Source: Colius striatus
Taxonomy: Eukaryota > Chordata > Aves > Coliiformes > Coliidae
Direction of reading: 5' to 3'
Length of the DNA stretch: 64,000 bases
Assembly (NCBI RefSeq): GCF_028858725.1
Contig: NC_084767.1
Coordinates: 33,735,395-33,799,394 of the forward strand
Part shown: positions 49,294-62,375 of the stretch, piece by piece
Numbering within the stretch: position 1 is the stretch's first letter
Layout: every line of letters starts with the position of its first letter
Made by a program: the position numbers and the translations under genes
The notes under the pieces: generated by a model
The model's database searches: none
Told to the model about the DNA's origin: nothing
What the model saw: the letters and a program-made list of their open reading frames with translations, nothing else

Positions 49294-52200
49294 CCTTTTT
49301 AGCAGAAACAAATGGTTTTCTACATGAACAATGTTGATAATGTATTTATAGGAAACAGATTTACTTCAGAGAGAATTCATAAGCAAAAAACCCATTGTGT
49401 ATTTTTTGTGTTTCATTCCACATGACTTGTCTTAGCTGCAGACACTTACAAAAACATTTATAAATGGCTAAATCCAATACTTCTTTTCTTACAGGACTTG
49501 ATAAGGATGATCTTACTTTGATCTTGGAAATATTTATAATCACTAAAGTTTATTGGTATTATTTCACCCTTCTGTGAATAATATTAGAAACAGTTTTATA
49601 AAGTAACACAACTGTTTAGAAAAGGTAATACTATATAATGGTAGAAATCATGGACAAAATTTAAGTTGGCAGACAGTTCTCAGTGCAGGTTGAAATGTTG
49701 CAAGAGTAATTCCTAGAACCCTTGATTATAGTTGGAAACATGAACTTCTTATCTGAAAGCCAACATATGTCAGTGTGTGCCTTTAACATTAGATTTTGGG
49801 GTTAGATCTCGATGAAAAGTGAGAAAGACTTGAGGACTCATCTTAATAAAAAGGTTTCATGCACTTTCTTTTCCCTGATATTTGGTCAAATATGTTTCAA
49901 AATGTCTCTTTAACTAAAACTCAGCTTTCCTTCTAATCATGTATTACAAATAAATTTTTAAAACAGACACAAAGAATGAGAATAGGCCTGAATGATGACC
50001 AAGTATTTTTTTCCTTTTCTCTGGGTCTATGTGGAAGAAATATAGCTATTGCTCTGAGTTCATATACCTGGCAATAGTGCTTTCTAGGAATCCTCTTTGG
50101 AATTTCATGTTACACACTAGTCCTGCCATACTCTCAAAACCTCAAAAGTGTAGGAGATAAAATATGTTTCCACTGCTCTCTGAACATTGGTAAGACTTAT
50201 GGTGGAGTAGTAAGTTTCCATCACAGGCCAGGGAGCAGTTCCAGAGGCAGGCTGTGAGAGGAGGCTCAATATGTTGCCAGCAAGTTTGGAGCACATGGTG
50301 CCTCTTTAAATTCCCTTCTTATAGAAGAATGATACTTAAAATAGACTCATTTTTTCTGAAATGCCATATGTGAGCTATTATCAATCAAAACACTTCCAAA
50401 CTCATTGTTCAGCATTCTATAAACCTTCTCAAGCAGCAGGGAGCCCCCACCTCATAAAATGCAGAGGAAATGTGCTCAAAACAGGGATGGAGTCCTGCAT
50501 TTTAAAAGCTTGGGGGAGGATTTAGAGGTACAAGCAAACAAATTTATTGTGATTGTATTTATTTTGTACTTCTATCAATGTGCCTCTTCAATCTAAAAAT
50601 ACAAAACCATGCAATGTTATTCTGAAGAAGACGGCTCTCCTGTGTTGGTTATATTTTTTTCCTGTGTTTTGTAAGAAGCTAGACAGTAGCATATTATGGA
50701 AGACATAATTAACCTCAGTAACTTAATATCATAAAAATTTTCTTGTTCTTTTAAGCACAAAGCAAGCCCTTCCTTTGCCTGTTCAATATAAAAGCATGTA
50801 GTTTATGAAGCTCTAATTCCCTTGTCTTTCACTGCTTGTCCATGTTGTGGAGGCAGCACAGAAAAGCTAGGCTGTCTCTCAGCAGGGTCTTGTGGCCACC
50901 GCCATTCAGTATCTGAAGAGCAGTTCTGGTTTAGCAAGTAGTTCTGGGCATGGGACAGAGCTGGTAATGGCAGCTATGCTGCCAGCTGCATCATGAGGAG
51001 TTTGAGACCTTCTAAGGGATCTTCAAGCCTCTATAACTATTGCAGCTGCATCTTTAATTCATGGTTGTAGTAACAGTGTTTATTTCAGCCTTGGAGTTTG
51101 GCTGCAGAGGGTGCAATTTTGAAGTCATCAGGTAGATTAGAAGAGTTTCTCACGCTGTATTGCATAGCCATCGCTTGCAGTGCAAACATAATACTACCCT
51201 CCTTGGTGACATGGTAGCTGAGTTGAAGGTCTAGACTTGGAAAAAAACAAGTAGGTCAGACCAGCATTTCTTCTTTCTGTGTTAAATTCTGGCTTTTTGG
51301 AGGTACTTAAATCTCCAGTACATTAAATTTAAGGTCTTTTAAAGCTGTTTTGCTGCAAACATGTAGCATATCCTTGTGTGATCTGCTGTCCCAACACCAG
51401 GCTGAGCTTGCACACTGAAAGCCTTTTGAAATTACCAGGAGCAGTCTTTTTGGCAAGACTATTTCCTGCAAGGGTGTTCTAATCACATCTTCAGAGTTTG
51501 TATTTGGTAAATCATGGTTAAAATACTTTTCAAGATGGTAACCACTGATGGTGGTGCTTTCACTTATTTGCTTATTTGTATTATTGCTTTAATTTCTAGA
51601 TTGGCACTGAAAATTCATCTAAACTTAATTAATGAAAGGCTACTGTCTGAGCAAACAAAGCAGCACCTTTTGAGGCTTCACCTGAGGTGACTATATTAGG
51701 GTATTTTCAACACATTTAAGCAGTAAAAATAATTTGAGTTTGTGCAGTTGTGATGTGAGTGTCTTGGCAAGGAATAGATAGTTCTGGATTTGATTAGCCT
51801 TCCTACACGATTTTGATTAAATTTTACGTGATCTTTCTGTGCCTCAGGTACATCTGTTCAAGAAGCTGATCATTTTCCTAGTTTTGTTGGTTTGGTTGTT
51901 CTGTAAAGATCATACCTTCTCCCAAATAAAACTGTCTCCTTCCTGCTCATTACATGTACAGCAGCTGGCACAGTATGTCCTCACAGGTGTGATTGTAATA
52001 CAGAGCTCGGTCCTATTAATAGTTATAAAGAATTCCCATTCATGTGCACAGGAACTGAGCCTCTGTAAAACTGGGGAAAAGGCTTTATTGGGTGAGGTGA
52101 AAGGTGTGCTGGCATCATGCTAGTGTCACCCAAAGAAATACTATCTGCAGCATGAAGCAGGGCTGAGCAACGTGTAAGGCTCCAGGGTGGTTTTTTTCAT

Positions 52201-52865
52201 GAGAGGAAGTTTCAGATTCAGGATGAGCTTTAAATTCTATATTTACTTCAGGCATTGAAGTATACCAGAGTATTTTATTTACAGTATGTGTAGTAGATGC
52301 ACAATGAGGGTTTAAGGAAGTTCAGTTTAGCATGGTAGTGCAAGAAGAAATGCTTCTATTGAAAAATTCAATTTCTACAAAGATACTAACCACACGACCA
52401 GTGGCTGGCATCTCCTATATAGGGAATGCTTGCATATTTATTTATATATGAGCAACACTCCCTACTAAGATGCTGTCTGCTAAGAAATTCATACAAAAAT
52501 GCTTTAGCAAGGACTTGATAAATCCATCATAAACTAGCGGCTTGCTTTTTTTTCTTTGCGATTTTTAACATATATGCACGTTCTTTATATGGAGGAATAT
52601 GTAAGCTCATATGCTATTTTAAGTGTGTGGACAATACACACCAGCTTACAAATCATTTCAAACCTAATTGCTTAGGTAGTATCAAGCTTTAAGAATAATT
52701 TGCAGCAGTAGCTGCAAAGGAACATTCCACTGAAAGGAATGTTAGTTTCCACATTCTCCTCCAATGGGTACTAAGAGGAACATCGATCTCAAGCCTGACA
52801 TTACATAAAACTGTTATTAGGATGTGGATTGCAAATGTAGTGCCTTTTTTGTTCTCTTTTTCTAG
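49294..52865. other. Intergenic DNA
   Basis: AT-rich, no supported gene or repeat family. If synteny with human holds, the next gene to the right would be SPATS2L, but none of its protein sequence is recognisable in this window. Confidence 0.4.
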
Positions 52866-52977
52866 ATTTAAGGATATAAAGCGTTTAGATTTAAGCATCT
52901 GGTTTAGGAGATACGTTGCTATCCTAACTCGTACAAATCCCACTATGAAGCAGTTATGCAATTCCTGTATTCCTATG
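52866..52977 (+). other. Candidate exon of an unknown plus-strand transcript
   Basis: A long polypyrimidine tract and TTCTCTTTTTCTAG acceptor precede it, and a strong donor ATG|GTGAGTAA follows. The 112-nt interval is open in one frame (FKDIKRLDLSIWFRRYVAIL and on), but I recognise no family. It could be a noncoding 5' exon of a downstream gene or a chance pair of splice-like sites. Confidence 0.2.
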
Positions 52978-55378
52978 GTGAGTAACTTTGATTTTCTCAG
53001 TGCACTGTAACTGAAATGTAGTTCACAGTTAACCCTCAGCCATTTCTGAAACACTGTTTCCACAGGGGGGTTTATTTAAGTTTGAAAGACATACAGGCAC
53101 TTTAAAATGACAGGTAAATCTCTCACTGCATTTGAAAATCCCATTTAATGCTTACTCCCTGTTGACTTTCATGTGAATTGAACTTGTTTGCTTTTGAAAA
53201 ATCCCATGGGTAATTACATGTATCTTTATCTACTTAAAATATTGGCTGTTGACAGTTTTGAAAGTATTCTATGACTAGCAAGCTGGAGAGTTGATTTGTG
53301 TTCTTGTCCTGGATTTCAGTGATTGCTAACATGATCCTGCCTACAGACTGTAACTTGCTCTCTTGTTTAGCTTGAAGATTACCTTCTAGCAAATGCCAAT
53401 TGATTGATTTGTTATTTATTTTGCATTTTGATGAGTTTTCCACTGTGTTTTAAGCTGTGTCATCTGCATGGGACAGAAAGGATTTCTGTGCCTGGCAGTT
53501 AAAGGCATACAACAGAAAACAGCATTTACAATTGCAGTTCCCATTGCATTGAACCAACTTTAACAAAACCAGAGTCTGACCTTTAGAGTTGACAGCACTG
53601 TATTTAATGTGCCTGTAATTTATTTGAAGGCTTCACTGAATTTTATTTTAGCTTCTAATATCTAACACATTCCTATTACTAAGAGATTCTGCCAAAATCA
53701 ATCCAGATCACAATTGAAAAGGAAAAGATCAGATTCAAATGCCTCACTGTTCGCAGAAAATCTGTGTGAATGGGGATATTGAGTATCTGCCTAGGCTGAG
53801 AGGTTTCTGATTTTTAGAAAGAATAGCAGCCAGTTTGCACATGTGTAAAGTGTCTATCTTCTAAAGGTCAAGTAAATTACTAGAAATGCAGGGTGAATTT
53901 TACCATATGAATTGTTTTTTAGTGAAGAAACTGACAGATCATGAAAATCATCCAGCAAAACTAAGTTGGATTTGAGTAATTTGTTCATTGAGTGATGGCA
54001 AGAAACAGTAGCCATGGCTGCTTGTATTGCTGCAATGATACTCTTCAGGAATTGGCAGCCAAGATAGGATGGCAAATTGCAGCTGATGCTGGCTACACAG
54101 TGAAAGACTCAGATGAGTTTACTGCGGTTCCAGACCTAGAACTGCTTTAAGACAGCAAAGCTTTGATAGGAAACAAGAAGTCATAAACACTGAAAATAGA
54201 GTAAGACATCAACCAATCTCCTGTCAGCATTTCTAACAGGGAAGATCCACAGGCCTTGGAACAAAACAGAAGAAGTTGGTATCTGTGCTGGTTCTTACCA
54301 AGTCTTCATTTAGCCTATTATTCTTTGCCTTTTGTCCATAATTCTAAGTCTGTTCTTGTCTGTTTAATATCCAATAGGTCTTTGCTGTGAGGACTTGCTA
54401 TTAAATATCTCTGTGGAACTGGACTATGGCCTGTGAGTTTGCTTTGTCTTCCTTCTGCACCAAAACCCTTCACTGTCATATCACAGTAGAACAAGGCAGA
54501 GAAAATGCTGCTTCCCTGTATAGTACCCTATCCTCCAACTCAGGAAATTCCTAAACCAATGATGTTATCTCTGTGGAAAGTTCTTGATGGACTCCAATAG
54601 TCATCTTAACAGACTCTTAGCTTTCTCTCTGGACCTCAGAGCATTGCTGATCTGCAGCGTGCAGGTACAGCTACGTTTTAGAGGCTGACAGGAGCAAACT
54701 TCAAGGTGAATTGTATGAAGTATTTGTCAGAGACTGACAAGCACCAGACCCTCTGTGGGAGCTTCCTCTAAAGCAAAGGCTGACCTGCCAGTTTGTGCTG
54801 TGAAGACTGGGGTCACAGGGATTGTTCGCAGCAGAGCTGCTAGTTTATAAACCTACACATGGCACTGAGAAAGAAGTGAGCCCGCTGTACGTGAGACAGG
54901 AGGAGCCTGTGGGGACTTACACTGTAGGCAAGCCAGAAGACAGAAACTGGAGGCTGGAGGGTGTGTTACCTGGATAGAATACTTAAAGATGTGGCAGAGC
55001 CAATGGGCCCCACACCATGAAGCATTGCTGACTGAAATGAGAAAGTTATTTAGCTTCAGAGATGAGTGTTTATTTTGTATGAAAACAAAAAATACTGCTG
55101 GAAATGGAATTTTTCCGAAATTCAAAATTAGCAACCAAGAGTGACAATTGTTAGCAGATGTCAGGTTTCTATTTGTTTACTTGTCTTCTGGGATGTTTAT
55201 AGGTTTCATTTTAATCCTTTTTCATATGTTATTTTTTCAGATTTTCTCATGTAAAGTACAGAGATTTTGTATACCAGCTCTTTAAAATGGCAACATTGAG
55301 GCATCTGGATGATATTCTATGAGACAAAGAAAATTCTGTGTATGTTTTATTGGTGCTGTAGATCTTGTTTGTTTACAG
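52978..55378. other. Intergenic or intronic DNA
   Basis: No supported feature. Several short open frames only. Confidence 0.35.
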
Positions 55379-55501
55379 AGTGAAATGTTATTAAACATCT
55401 TGAGTGATAGGCAGTTTACTCTCTCTGAGATAGTCTTGACCATTATTACACACCTAGGTTCCTTGCAGAGCCTGCTGATAAAATTGGCATCACTCCAAAA
55501 G
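55379..55501 (+). other. Candidate 123-nt exon of an unknown transcript
   Basis: Acceptor CTTGTTTGTTTACAG and donor AAAAG|GTAAGTAG bracket 123 nt. The interval is an exact multiple of three and open in the phase-0 frame (41 codons starting SEMLLNILSDRQFTLSEIVL, leucine-rich). No protein family is recognised. Lies 2.4 kb downstream of the other candidate exon on the same strand. Confidence 0.2.
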
Positions 55502-58500
55502 GTAAGTAGCTGTCAGACAGGAAGTCTGGGCCCTACCAAGGCTACGTCAAAATGGTTCCCCTCCTGTGGAAGAGAAGAGCAAGGACTTGCAACTTAAACT
55601 ATCCCCTGAGCTGCAGCAACTTGGTGCTCTGGGGCCATCTCATGAGCTGATGTCTGCAGCGCAATTGCCAGAACTGTGGATCTCTCCACTGATTCTCCAC
55701 ATTTACAAGGAAAGCATGAAGGGAAAAGGAAGAGATATATGATTTTGCTTCCAAGACTTTCACTTGTGGCTATTGACACTGTTCTTGGTCCAATGAACAT
55801 TGTAGAAATCCATTTTAGCAGCTGTTTTCCCTATCAAAAGCATTTTCCTTGGATGAGAGTGTCAGCTGGCTGAAAACTGCTTCCAACCATTTGACTTTCC
55901 ATGGTGGAGGTGGGGGTGTTACTTTTATAACCAGTAAAATATGAGAACCTTTGGGTGTGGTATTACCTGGCTTGCACATCCTGGTAAAATTTCCAACAGC
56001 TTGGGGTTTTTTTTGGTTTTTTTTTTTGTAACTCAGTTTAATTTAAATCTCATAGTTTTCTATGCAAGCAAATGAGCAACACAAGCTGAAGGGTGGATTT
56101 TCAATGTATTTCTCCTAAAGGGCACATACTTTGTGTCCTGAGCAGGGAGGAGAAGGAATAGGACGGGACACAAGCTTACTTCTCTGTAGTTTCAAATTTG
56201 TTCTCTACTTATGTTTTACTTCCTTGTGTAGGCAGCTAGACCCTTACCAAGTACTTAGTGTCCTTCACTTCAGGAGCCCTGGGAAATTCACTTATTGAGA
56301 GTCTGGTTTTATTGCATTTTAGAAATACACATAAGGGGGGGGGGGGGGGGGATAATTTTCAACAGCTTACTTCAAGGAAACAGGAAGGAAAACTGGAGAG
56401 GATGGTATTCTGGGAGGCCAGAGACATAAGTCCTGCCCTCATATCTATCATTTAATATCTTACTGAATGCAAATCACTTTAGGTGTCTCATGTTTTTTTC
56501 TCCTTGCCTATTGAGACTTTGAGAATACAGCACCTAGCACAATAGAAACTGGAGGTCTGAAGGGGCTGCCATTATTAGTAGTCACAGTGACAATGCCTCT
56601 GCAGTGGCTCAGCTGTGTAACGTCTGCCATTCCTGCGACTGACGTGTGACATCTGCCGTGCCTGCCATTTCCAGCAGTGGCAGCTTGATTTTCTTACATG
56701 TATTGTCTGATCAAAAAAAGTCAATTTCAGTGATCTGGAAAGTTCTGCAATAGCAACTACTTTGGCCAGCATTCTGGGTTCAGGTAACTCTGTTTTGCCT
56801 TCCCACATTGGTTAAACTGTCGTCAGGCTTAATCTGCGATTCATGGACTTTTTGACATTTTAGTTCTCTCCTGGATAAAATGTGTTACTGAATGTATGAC
56901 CAGATAACCTCTCTATTACAATAAAGTACTATCATGTGTTTGACATTGCTGTGGAGTGTATAGAGAACAAGTGGAATGCTAAGACATATGTAATCTTCCT
57001 GAAGCCTCTTTATGAAAAAATAATAAAGTATTTCATAATTCTCCTTTCTTTTGGTGGACATTGAGAAAACATGGTGGAATTAACATTTTATAAATATCTT
57101 CTTGATGGGTGAAAGTGTAACTCTAGGCAAGACAGCAGAAAATGTGTAAAAGTCTTAACTGAGAGCTCACCTTCTGATTTACATCTCATGCAACAAGAAG
57201 TTTGGATTTGAGGCTGCATGCCTTTGTCTGCAGCTGTTACTTATTCTGCTTACTTGATATTCAAGTATCTTGCAGAGTCTGAAAGATGGTTATATATTTA
57301 TCACTATAAAGGTACTCGAAAGCCTGTCTTGGTTTCAGTGCTGGCATTTACTTGGCCATAGGCAGATGTGCCATTGCCTGGCACTGTCTGCGTCTCTCCA
57401 CAGAACAGCATCTTCCACCTGTGCTGGCAGACTGCTCTGCTTAGTTACCTCTGACAGTCTCAGGGGTCTGCAGTGAGTTGCATCAGAGAGGGAATTTGGC
57501 CTGAGATTCAGCATTAATTTGAATTTACCACCTCCACTCGCAGAAGCTAAGCTCTGAGATTATTTTAGGAGTGTGTGAAAATTCTCAGACACATATAATA
57601 ACTACCTCAGCAGGATCTGATAGACTGCTGTGCTCTTTTTATTTTCCATCTTCGACATAATGAATTGTAGCCACAATTGCTTAAAACCATCTATTAACTA
57701 ATTTTTTCCAATGGTGACTTTTTTTTCCCCAAAAAAGGTCACAGACTACACTGCTGCTCACTCTTTACTTGAAGGGAGAGAATGTAGTTGCATATGTTCA
57801 CATAAATAAACCATAACTGGTCTGATACTGTGCCATGTACAATGCTTTTTTTTAAATAACTGAAAACAGATCAGCACATGTGGCCTGAAAAGTAGAGTGT
57901 ACAAGGAAAAAGGAGGGGAAAAAGATTTTTTTTGTTGTTTTGATTTTTTAATCTTTTACCAAGTATTGTGGGTACTGTAAAGCAAATTCATGAGTAACTT
58001 GTTTAAGTTGCTTCCCAGTGAGGACTAACTGATAAACAGACACCTTGTTGTAAACATTTGGAAAGACATATGGACATGAGGTCCCTGGTACAGTGTAACT
58101 GAAGTATATCTAGCACTAGTGTTTCTGAAGAGGGCAGGAATGGCTTTGTAAAATCCAGCTTAGTTGGTGATTTTTGAAGAAGATAGGTCAGAGATTCTTG
58201 ATAGTCTTCTTATTAAGAAGTCTTTACTGTTTTAAGATGACTTAGATGCTTAGCTGAATGGGCTTTTTATTTTCCTGCCAAAGAAGTGAATCACGCCAGT
58301 GAGGGATTTCTGAGGTCCAGTTATGACAGCTCTGTTCCAAAGGCTGAGGAGCACATGATATTTCCAGTTATCCAGCTCTTACTCCAGGACTGTCAAGTAA
58401 TTTGACTAGTGTGGTACCAGAGACCTGTCAGAAGCTTCTTTTCTGTAAAATATGGATAGAGTGTTAGCTGCAGCTTTTAGTTTAAATTGCAGGACATAAG

Positions 58501-61500
58501 ATGAACTGGTTAGAAAAACATCAGGTTATGGACAAGACACTGAGCAAAGGTCTGGAGTAAAATCAGCCATGAAACATTGTAAAGGAGTAACATGGGAAGA
58601 AAAAAGCCTGTCTACATTCAACAAAAAACTGGTGTTGATTTATTAGTCTGACCTGCATCCCAACTATGGTTTGCTCCATGCATTATGTAATGCTCAGGGG
58701 ACATGAACTGTTCAACCTCAGGATCCATGTGGTTCTTGTGAAAGCTTCTGAAATGTCTGGCTTCCCTCCTGGTGATTCACAAACAGTCTGCACATGGAGA
58801 CCTTGCTGCTTACATCATAGTGTTGTCATGTGAACTCTTGGTTTGTTATCAAAAGGATATGATTTCATCTTTAAGAATAAGGAATGAGGGTTACAGGAGC
58901 AAATAGGAGGCCTAGTACAGGTCAGTAATTAATTTTCTCTTTCTCCTTTTCCAAGGCTTATAAAAGATGTGTTTGTTGAGATTTCCTAAGTGCATGGATG
59001 TTGTTGTAAGTGTATACACAGCATATCAATGACCAAAGAAGTATGCAAAAAATTGGTCACAGTCTCCAAGTGCAGTTCAGAACGCACTTCACTAAGACCA
59101 TGTATCCTGGCAATGATGTACATTTCCTGCTAAATGTTTGTTTTATCATATCTATATTTATTTAGATGGCTTAATGTGTGTTTTAAAGCCACGGGGCTGC
59201 ATTTGTGATTGTTTCCCTGATCAAGTATTATGTGGTAGATAGACAAACTAGATCATTAATGAAATGCAATAAAGAGAAATTAACACGTTGATATCCTCTG
59301 ACTGAGTACTTCTCTTCCTCTGGATTGAAGGGTTATGTTCTTGATAGTGAAATGATGCATAAGGACAGAGGATGATCACTTACAGTCTAATCGGAGTGAT
59401 AAATAAGGCTTAAGAATGCTTTCTTTGATTGACAGTGTCACGTAATGATAAGCACAGAGGAGTCCATTGTTGGACTGGAAACTATGCAAAGAAGATTGCT
59501 ATGTGTTCTGTAGCTGTGAACAGGTTGAACTAAGGCTATCTTTGCTGCTTCTGAAGAAGGATACCTAACTAGCATAAGATTCTTAAAAATAGCAGAGAAG
59601 AATTTGTCCTTCAGATAACCCTCAAAACTTGCTGAAGGACAGAGGGCTATTTTATACAATAAGGCCCAATGTATTGAATTCCAAGGAGAATAATCTCTAC
59701 CATAGCTGCTGCCTCAGGTCTATTCTGTAGGACTCTGTAAGATACTTGGTTATTTTGTCCTCTTTCTTCTGATTTATGCACTGTGCTTTTTCTCTGGTGT
59801 ATTTATTTTAAGTTGTCCATCACACAGAACTTCTTATGAGTAAGTAAAATAGATTGAGGCTCTCTCAGAACTCTTTGTTATCTCTCTGGCCATAAGGGAA
59901 TTAATTGAAAAATTAGGCCCATCAAGCCTCAGTCTTTATTTCTCTGATCCCAATACTTCTGTTCTCCTCTGGATGCAGTGCCTGGGACAAGTGTTCCTTT
60001 GCTGTTTTATTTCAAGGAGGATTTCAAACCAAGTATGTATTTTAAAAAGGCACAACACAAACAAAACACTTTTCTAACTTTGCTCTTAATATTTTGACAG
60101 TGAGTGCAGCAAGAAAAATATGCATCTATTTAAGGAAGTAAAAAATAAGGCATTTAGCAGGAATCCTTTGAGCTTATAAGAATATAGAAGGAATTTCTGC
60201 TTTGAAAGAGGAGTAATTGTGCTTACAGAGGAAGGTTGACTTGTACTCAGGTAGTTATCATGTGATTGCGTTTTAGTTTCTAAAATCACCCTCACAACTC
60301 TATGCAATATGATGCTACAAAATCAGTCCTTTAGTTTCTGCATGCAGTGTGCTTAATAGCATTAAAAATGCAAAAGATTTTGTGTGAAATAGAGAATAAC
60401 TTTCAAATCAGTAGGAAACTAAACCAAGCTTACAGTGTCATCCAAAGTCCACTGAATTCAATAGCATGATTGTACCAGGCCCAAAGTAACTAACTTAAAT
60501 TTATAGTTGTTGCAACTTGCTAAGTTTCTTACTGACTTTCTAACAGAATTTTCTAACAATTTTTCCCGTAAAACTGAAATCTAACTTCATTGTTTTATTA
60601 GGGGGAAGGAAGAACCTCAAGTTACACATTGATGTCTGTATGCATAATTCTACTTAGTCATTTGAAATTACTAAACATTTTCCATGGGAAAAGTGCCATA
60701 CACATGCTTTAAAAGTAAGGCAATTTTAAAGAGAATTTATCTGCTGTTAAGTGTAAAGAAGAAATCCACAAGTGTTGTAAGTGAAAAGGAGCAAATAGTA
60801 GATAAAGAACACTTCAGAAGTGTAACATTCCTACTCCAGATGAGCTATATTTGGAAAAGACTGTTACAACAAATCTAATTTCTGTAAATGTAAGCAGGTC
60901 ACTTCATGACATATTTTTTTCAACTGCAGTTTGTAATCTAATCTTAGCCCCAATTAAAGACTGATTTAGTAGTAACATAACCAAAGTTACACCATACGTG
61001 TACACATTGTCACTAGATTAATAATTTTCATAATACATAATACAATGTGAATTACTGTGAGTTTAGCAACTACTAGGAATCTGGCTTAAAATAAAAGTAC
61101 AAACGTTGTTTGATACTGTTTTGGATATATGTATCTGTGACATTTGCACAGTTTTGCTGGAGGACAGTTAAACAGCACTGAACAGCTGCTGTAAATTACC
61201 ATGTTCCAAAACCATCAGTGCATCTGCATTCTTCTGCACCAGCTGACACTCTCAGAGGGTATCGTATTCTCTTATCCTAATACCAGTAGCAAAAGTATGT
61301 AAATCGATTTATTAAGGGGAGTAGACTCATGCAAAAACTGTTGGACTACATAAAAATATTGACTTCAGCTTAACTGGAAAAAACAGGTCATTGTCTTCTA
61401 AAAGGGATACTTGGCAATAGATTATGATATTCATATTTGGGCAACTCTGTGAAGTAAGGTGCAGAAGATTGAATTCTCTTACTCGTAGTAGTGGGATTTC

Positions 61501-61944
61501 TGCATATTCAGCATGCTAATCTGTCAGGCCACACAGAAAAATCTATGCTTAATTTTCAAGAAAACAAGAGCTGTGTCCTCTTAGTGTTAATCCTTACGTT
61601 CAGTTTAGGTCACTCTCCTCATATCATAGGACAACTGCATGATGTTTCCACTTGCGCAGACTTGAGGCTTGTAGAAAAGAGGTGACAGGAATAAAGAATT
61701 TGCATAGGATTCAGTCCATGGAAACAGAAGTGAATTGTCCAGAACATACATGGTGCTGGGAGTGATGGTATTTATCACTAATCTATCACTGCACTGGCCT
61801 CCATTTGTAAACTGCAGGTCAGTAGTATATTTTCTGGCATCTCCTTTGACAGGGATCCTGCACTGCTTGTGTATTTTTGCTGTAGAGAGGTCATATGCTT
61901 TCCAATGTGCCTTTGTAAAAGCCTTTGAAAGAAGTCCCCCTCCG
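55502..61944. other. Intergenic DNA, no gene recognised
   Basis: AT-rich DNA with simple repeats only, apart from the G-run listed separately. No splice-supported open frame or repeat family was recognised. Confidence 0.4.
56335..56351 (+). repeat. Uninterrupted run of 17 G
   Basis: A pure G homopolymer of 17 bases in AT-rich surroundings. Such runs can form intramolecular quadruplex or triplex DNA and are prone to length error in sequencing, so the exact count is uncertain. Confidence 0.85.
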
Positions 61945-62375
61945 GTTGTCTTGTAGCCCTTCTTTAGATGCTGGAAGGATGCTCCCCAGAGCTTTCTTAT
62001 CTCCAGACTGAGCAACTCTATCTCTCTCAGCCTGTCTTCATGGGAGAGGTGCTCTAGTCTCCTGATCATCTTCACGGCTCTTCTCTGAACTTGCCCCAAC
62101 GGGTCCACGTCCTTCTTACGCTGGAGCCCGCAGAGCTGGAGGCTGCACTGCAGGTGGAGTCTCACAAGAGCAGAGTGGAGGGAGACAATCACCTCCCTTG
62201 ACCTGCTGGCCATGGTTCTTTTGATGCAGCCCAAGTTGGCATTCTGGTGAGTCATATTCAGTTTTCCTTCCACCAACATCCCCAAGTCCTTCTGCACAGG
62301 TAGCACGCACTAATTGAAGAGACTCTGCTTTTGCCCTATATGTGTTCTCCCATCAACCCCTCAGTCTCAGCAGTT
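61945..62375 (-). mobile_element. CR1 LINE fragment (older, distinct subfamily)
   Basis: On the minus strand it encodes CR1 ORF2 C-terminal motifs: LGCIKRTMASRSREVIVSLH, QRRAVKMIRRLEHLSHEDRL and LLSLEIRKLWGA. The order matches the CR1 copies at 30.3-30.7 kb but the wording differs widely, so this is a different subfamily. It lacks the usual 3' terminus. Confidence 0.8.

Noticed and set aside
52689-53063. 124-codon minus-strand open frame
   Set aside because: No family match, no splice signals on that strand, and length within chance expectation for this amount of AT-rich sequence.
61605-62306. 233-codon minus-strand open frame as a novel gene
   Set aside because: Its first part is CR1 ORF2 C-terminal sequence; the rest is unrelated read-through into flanking DNA.
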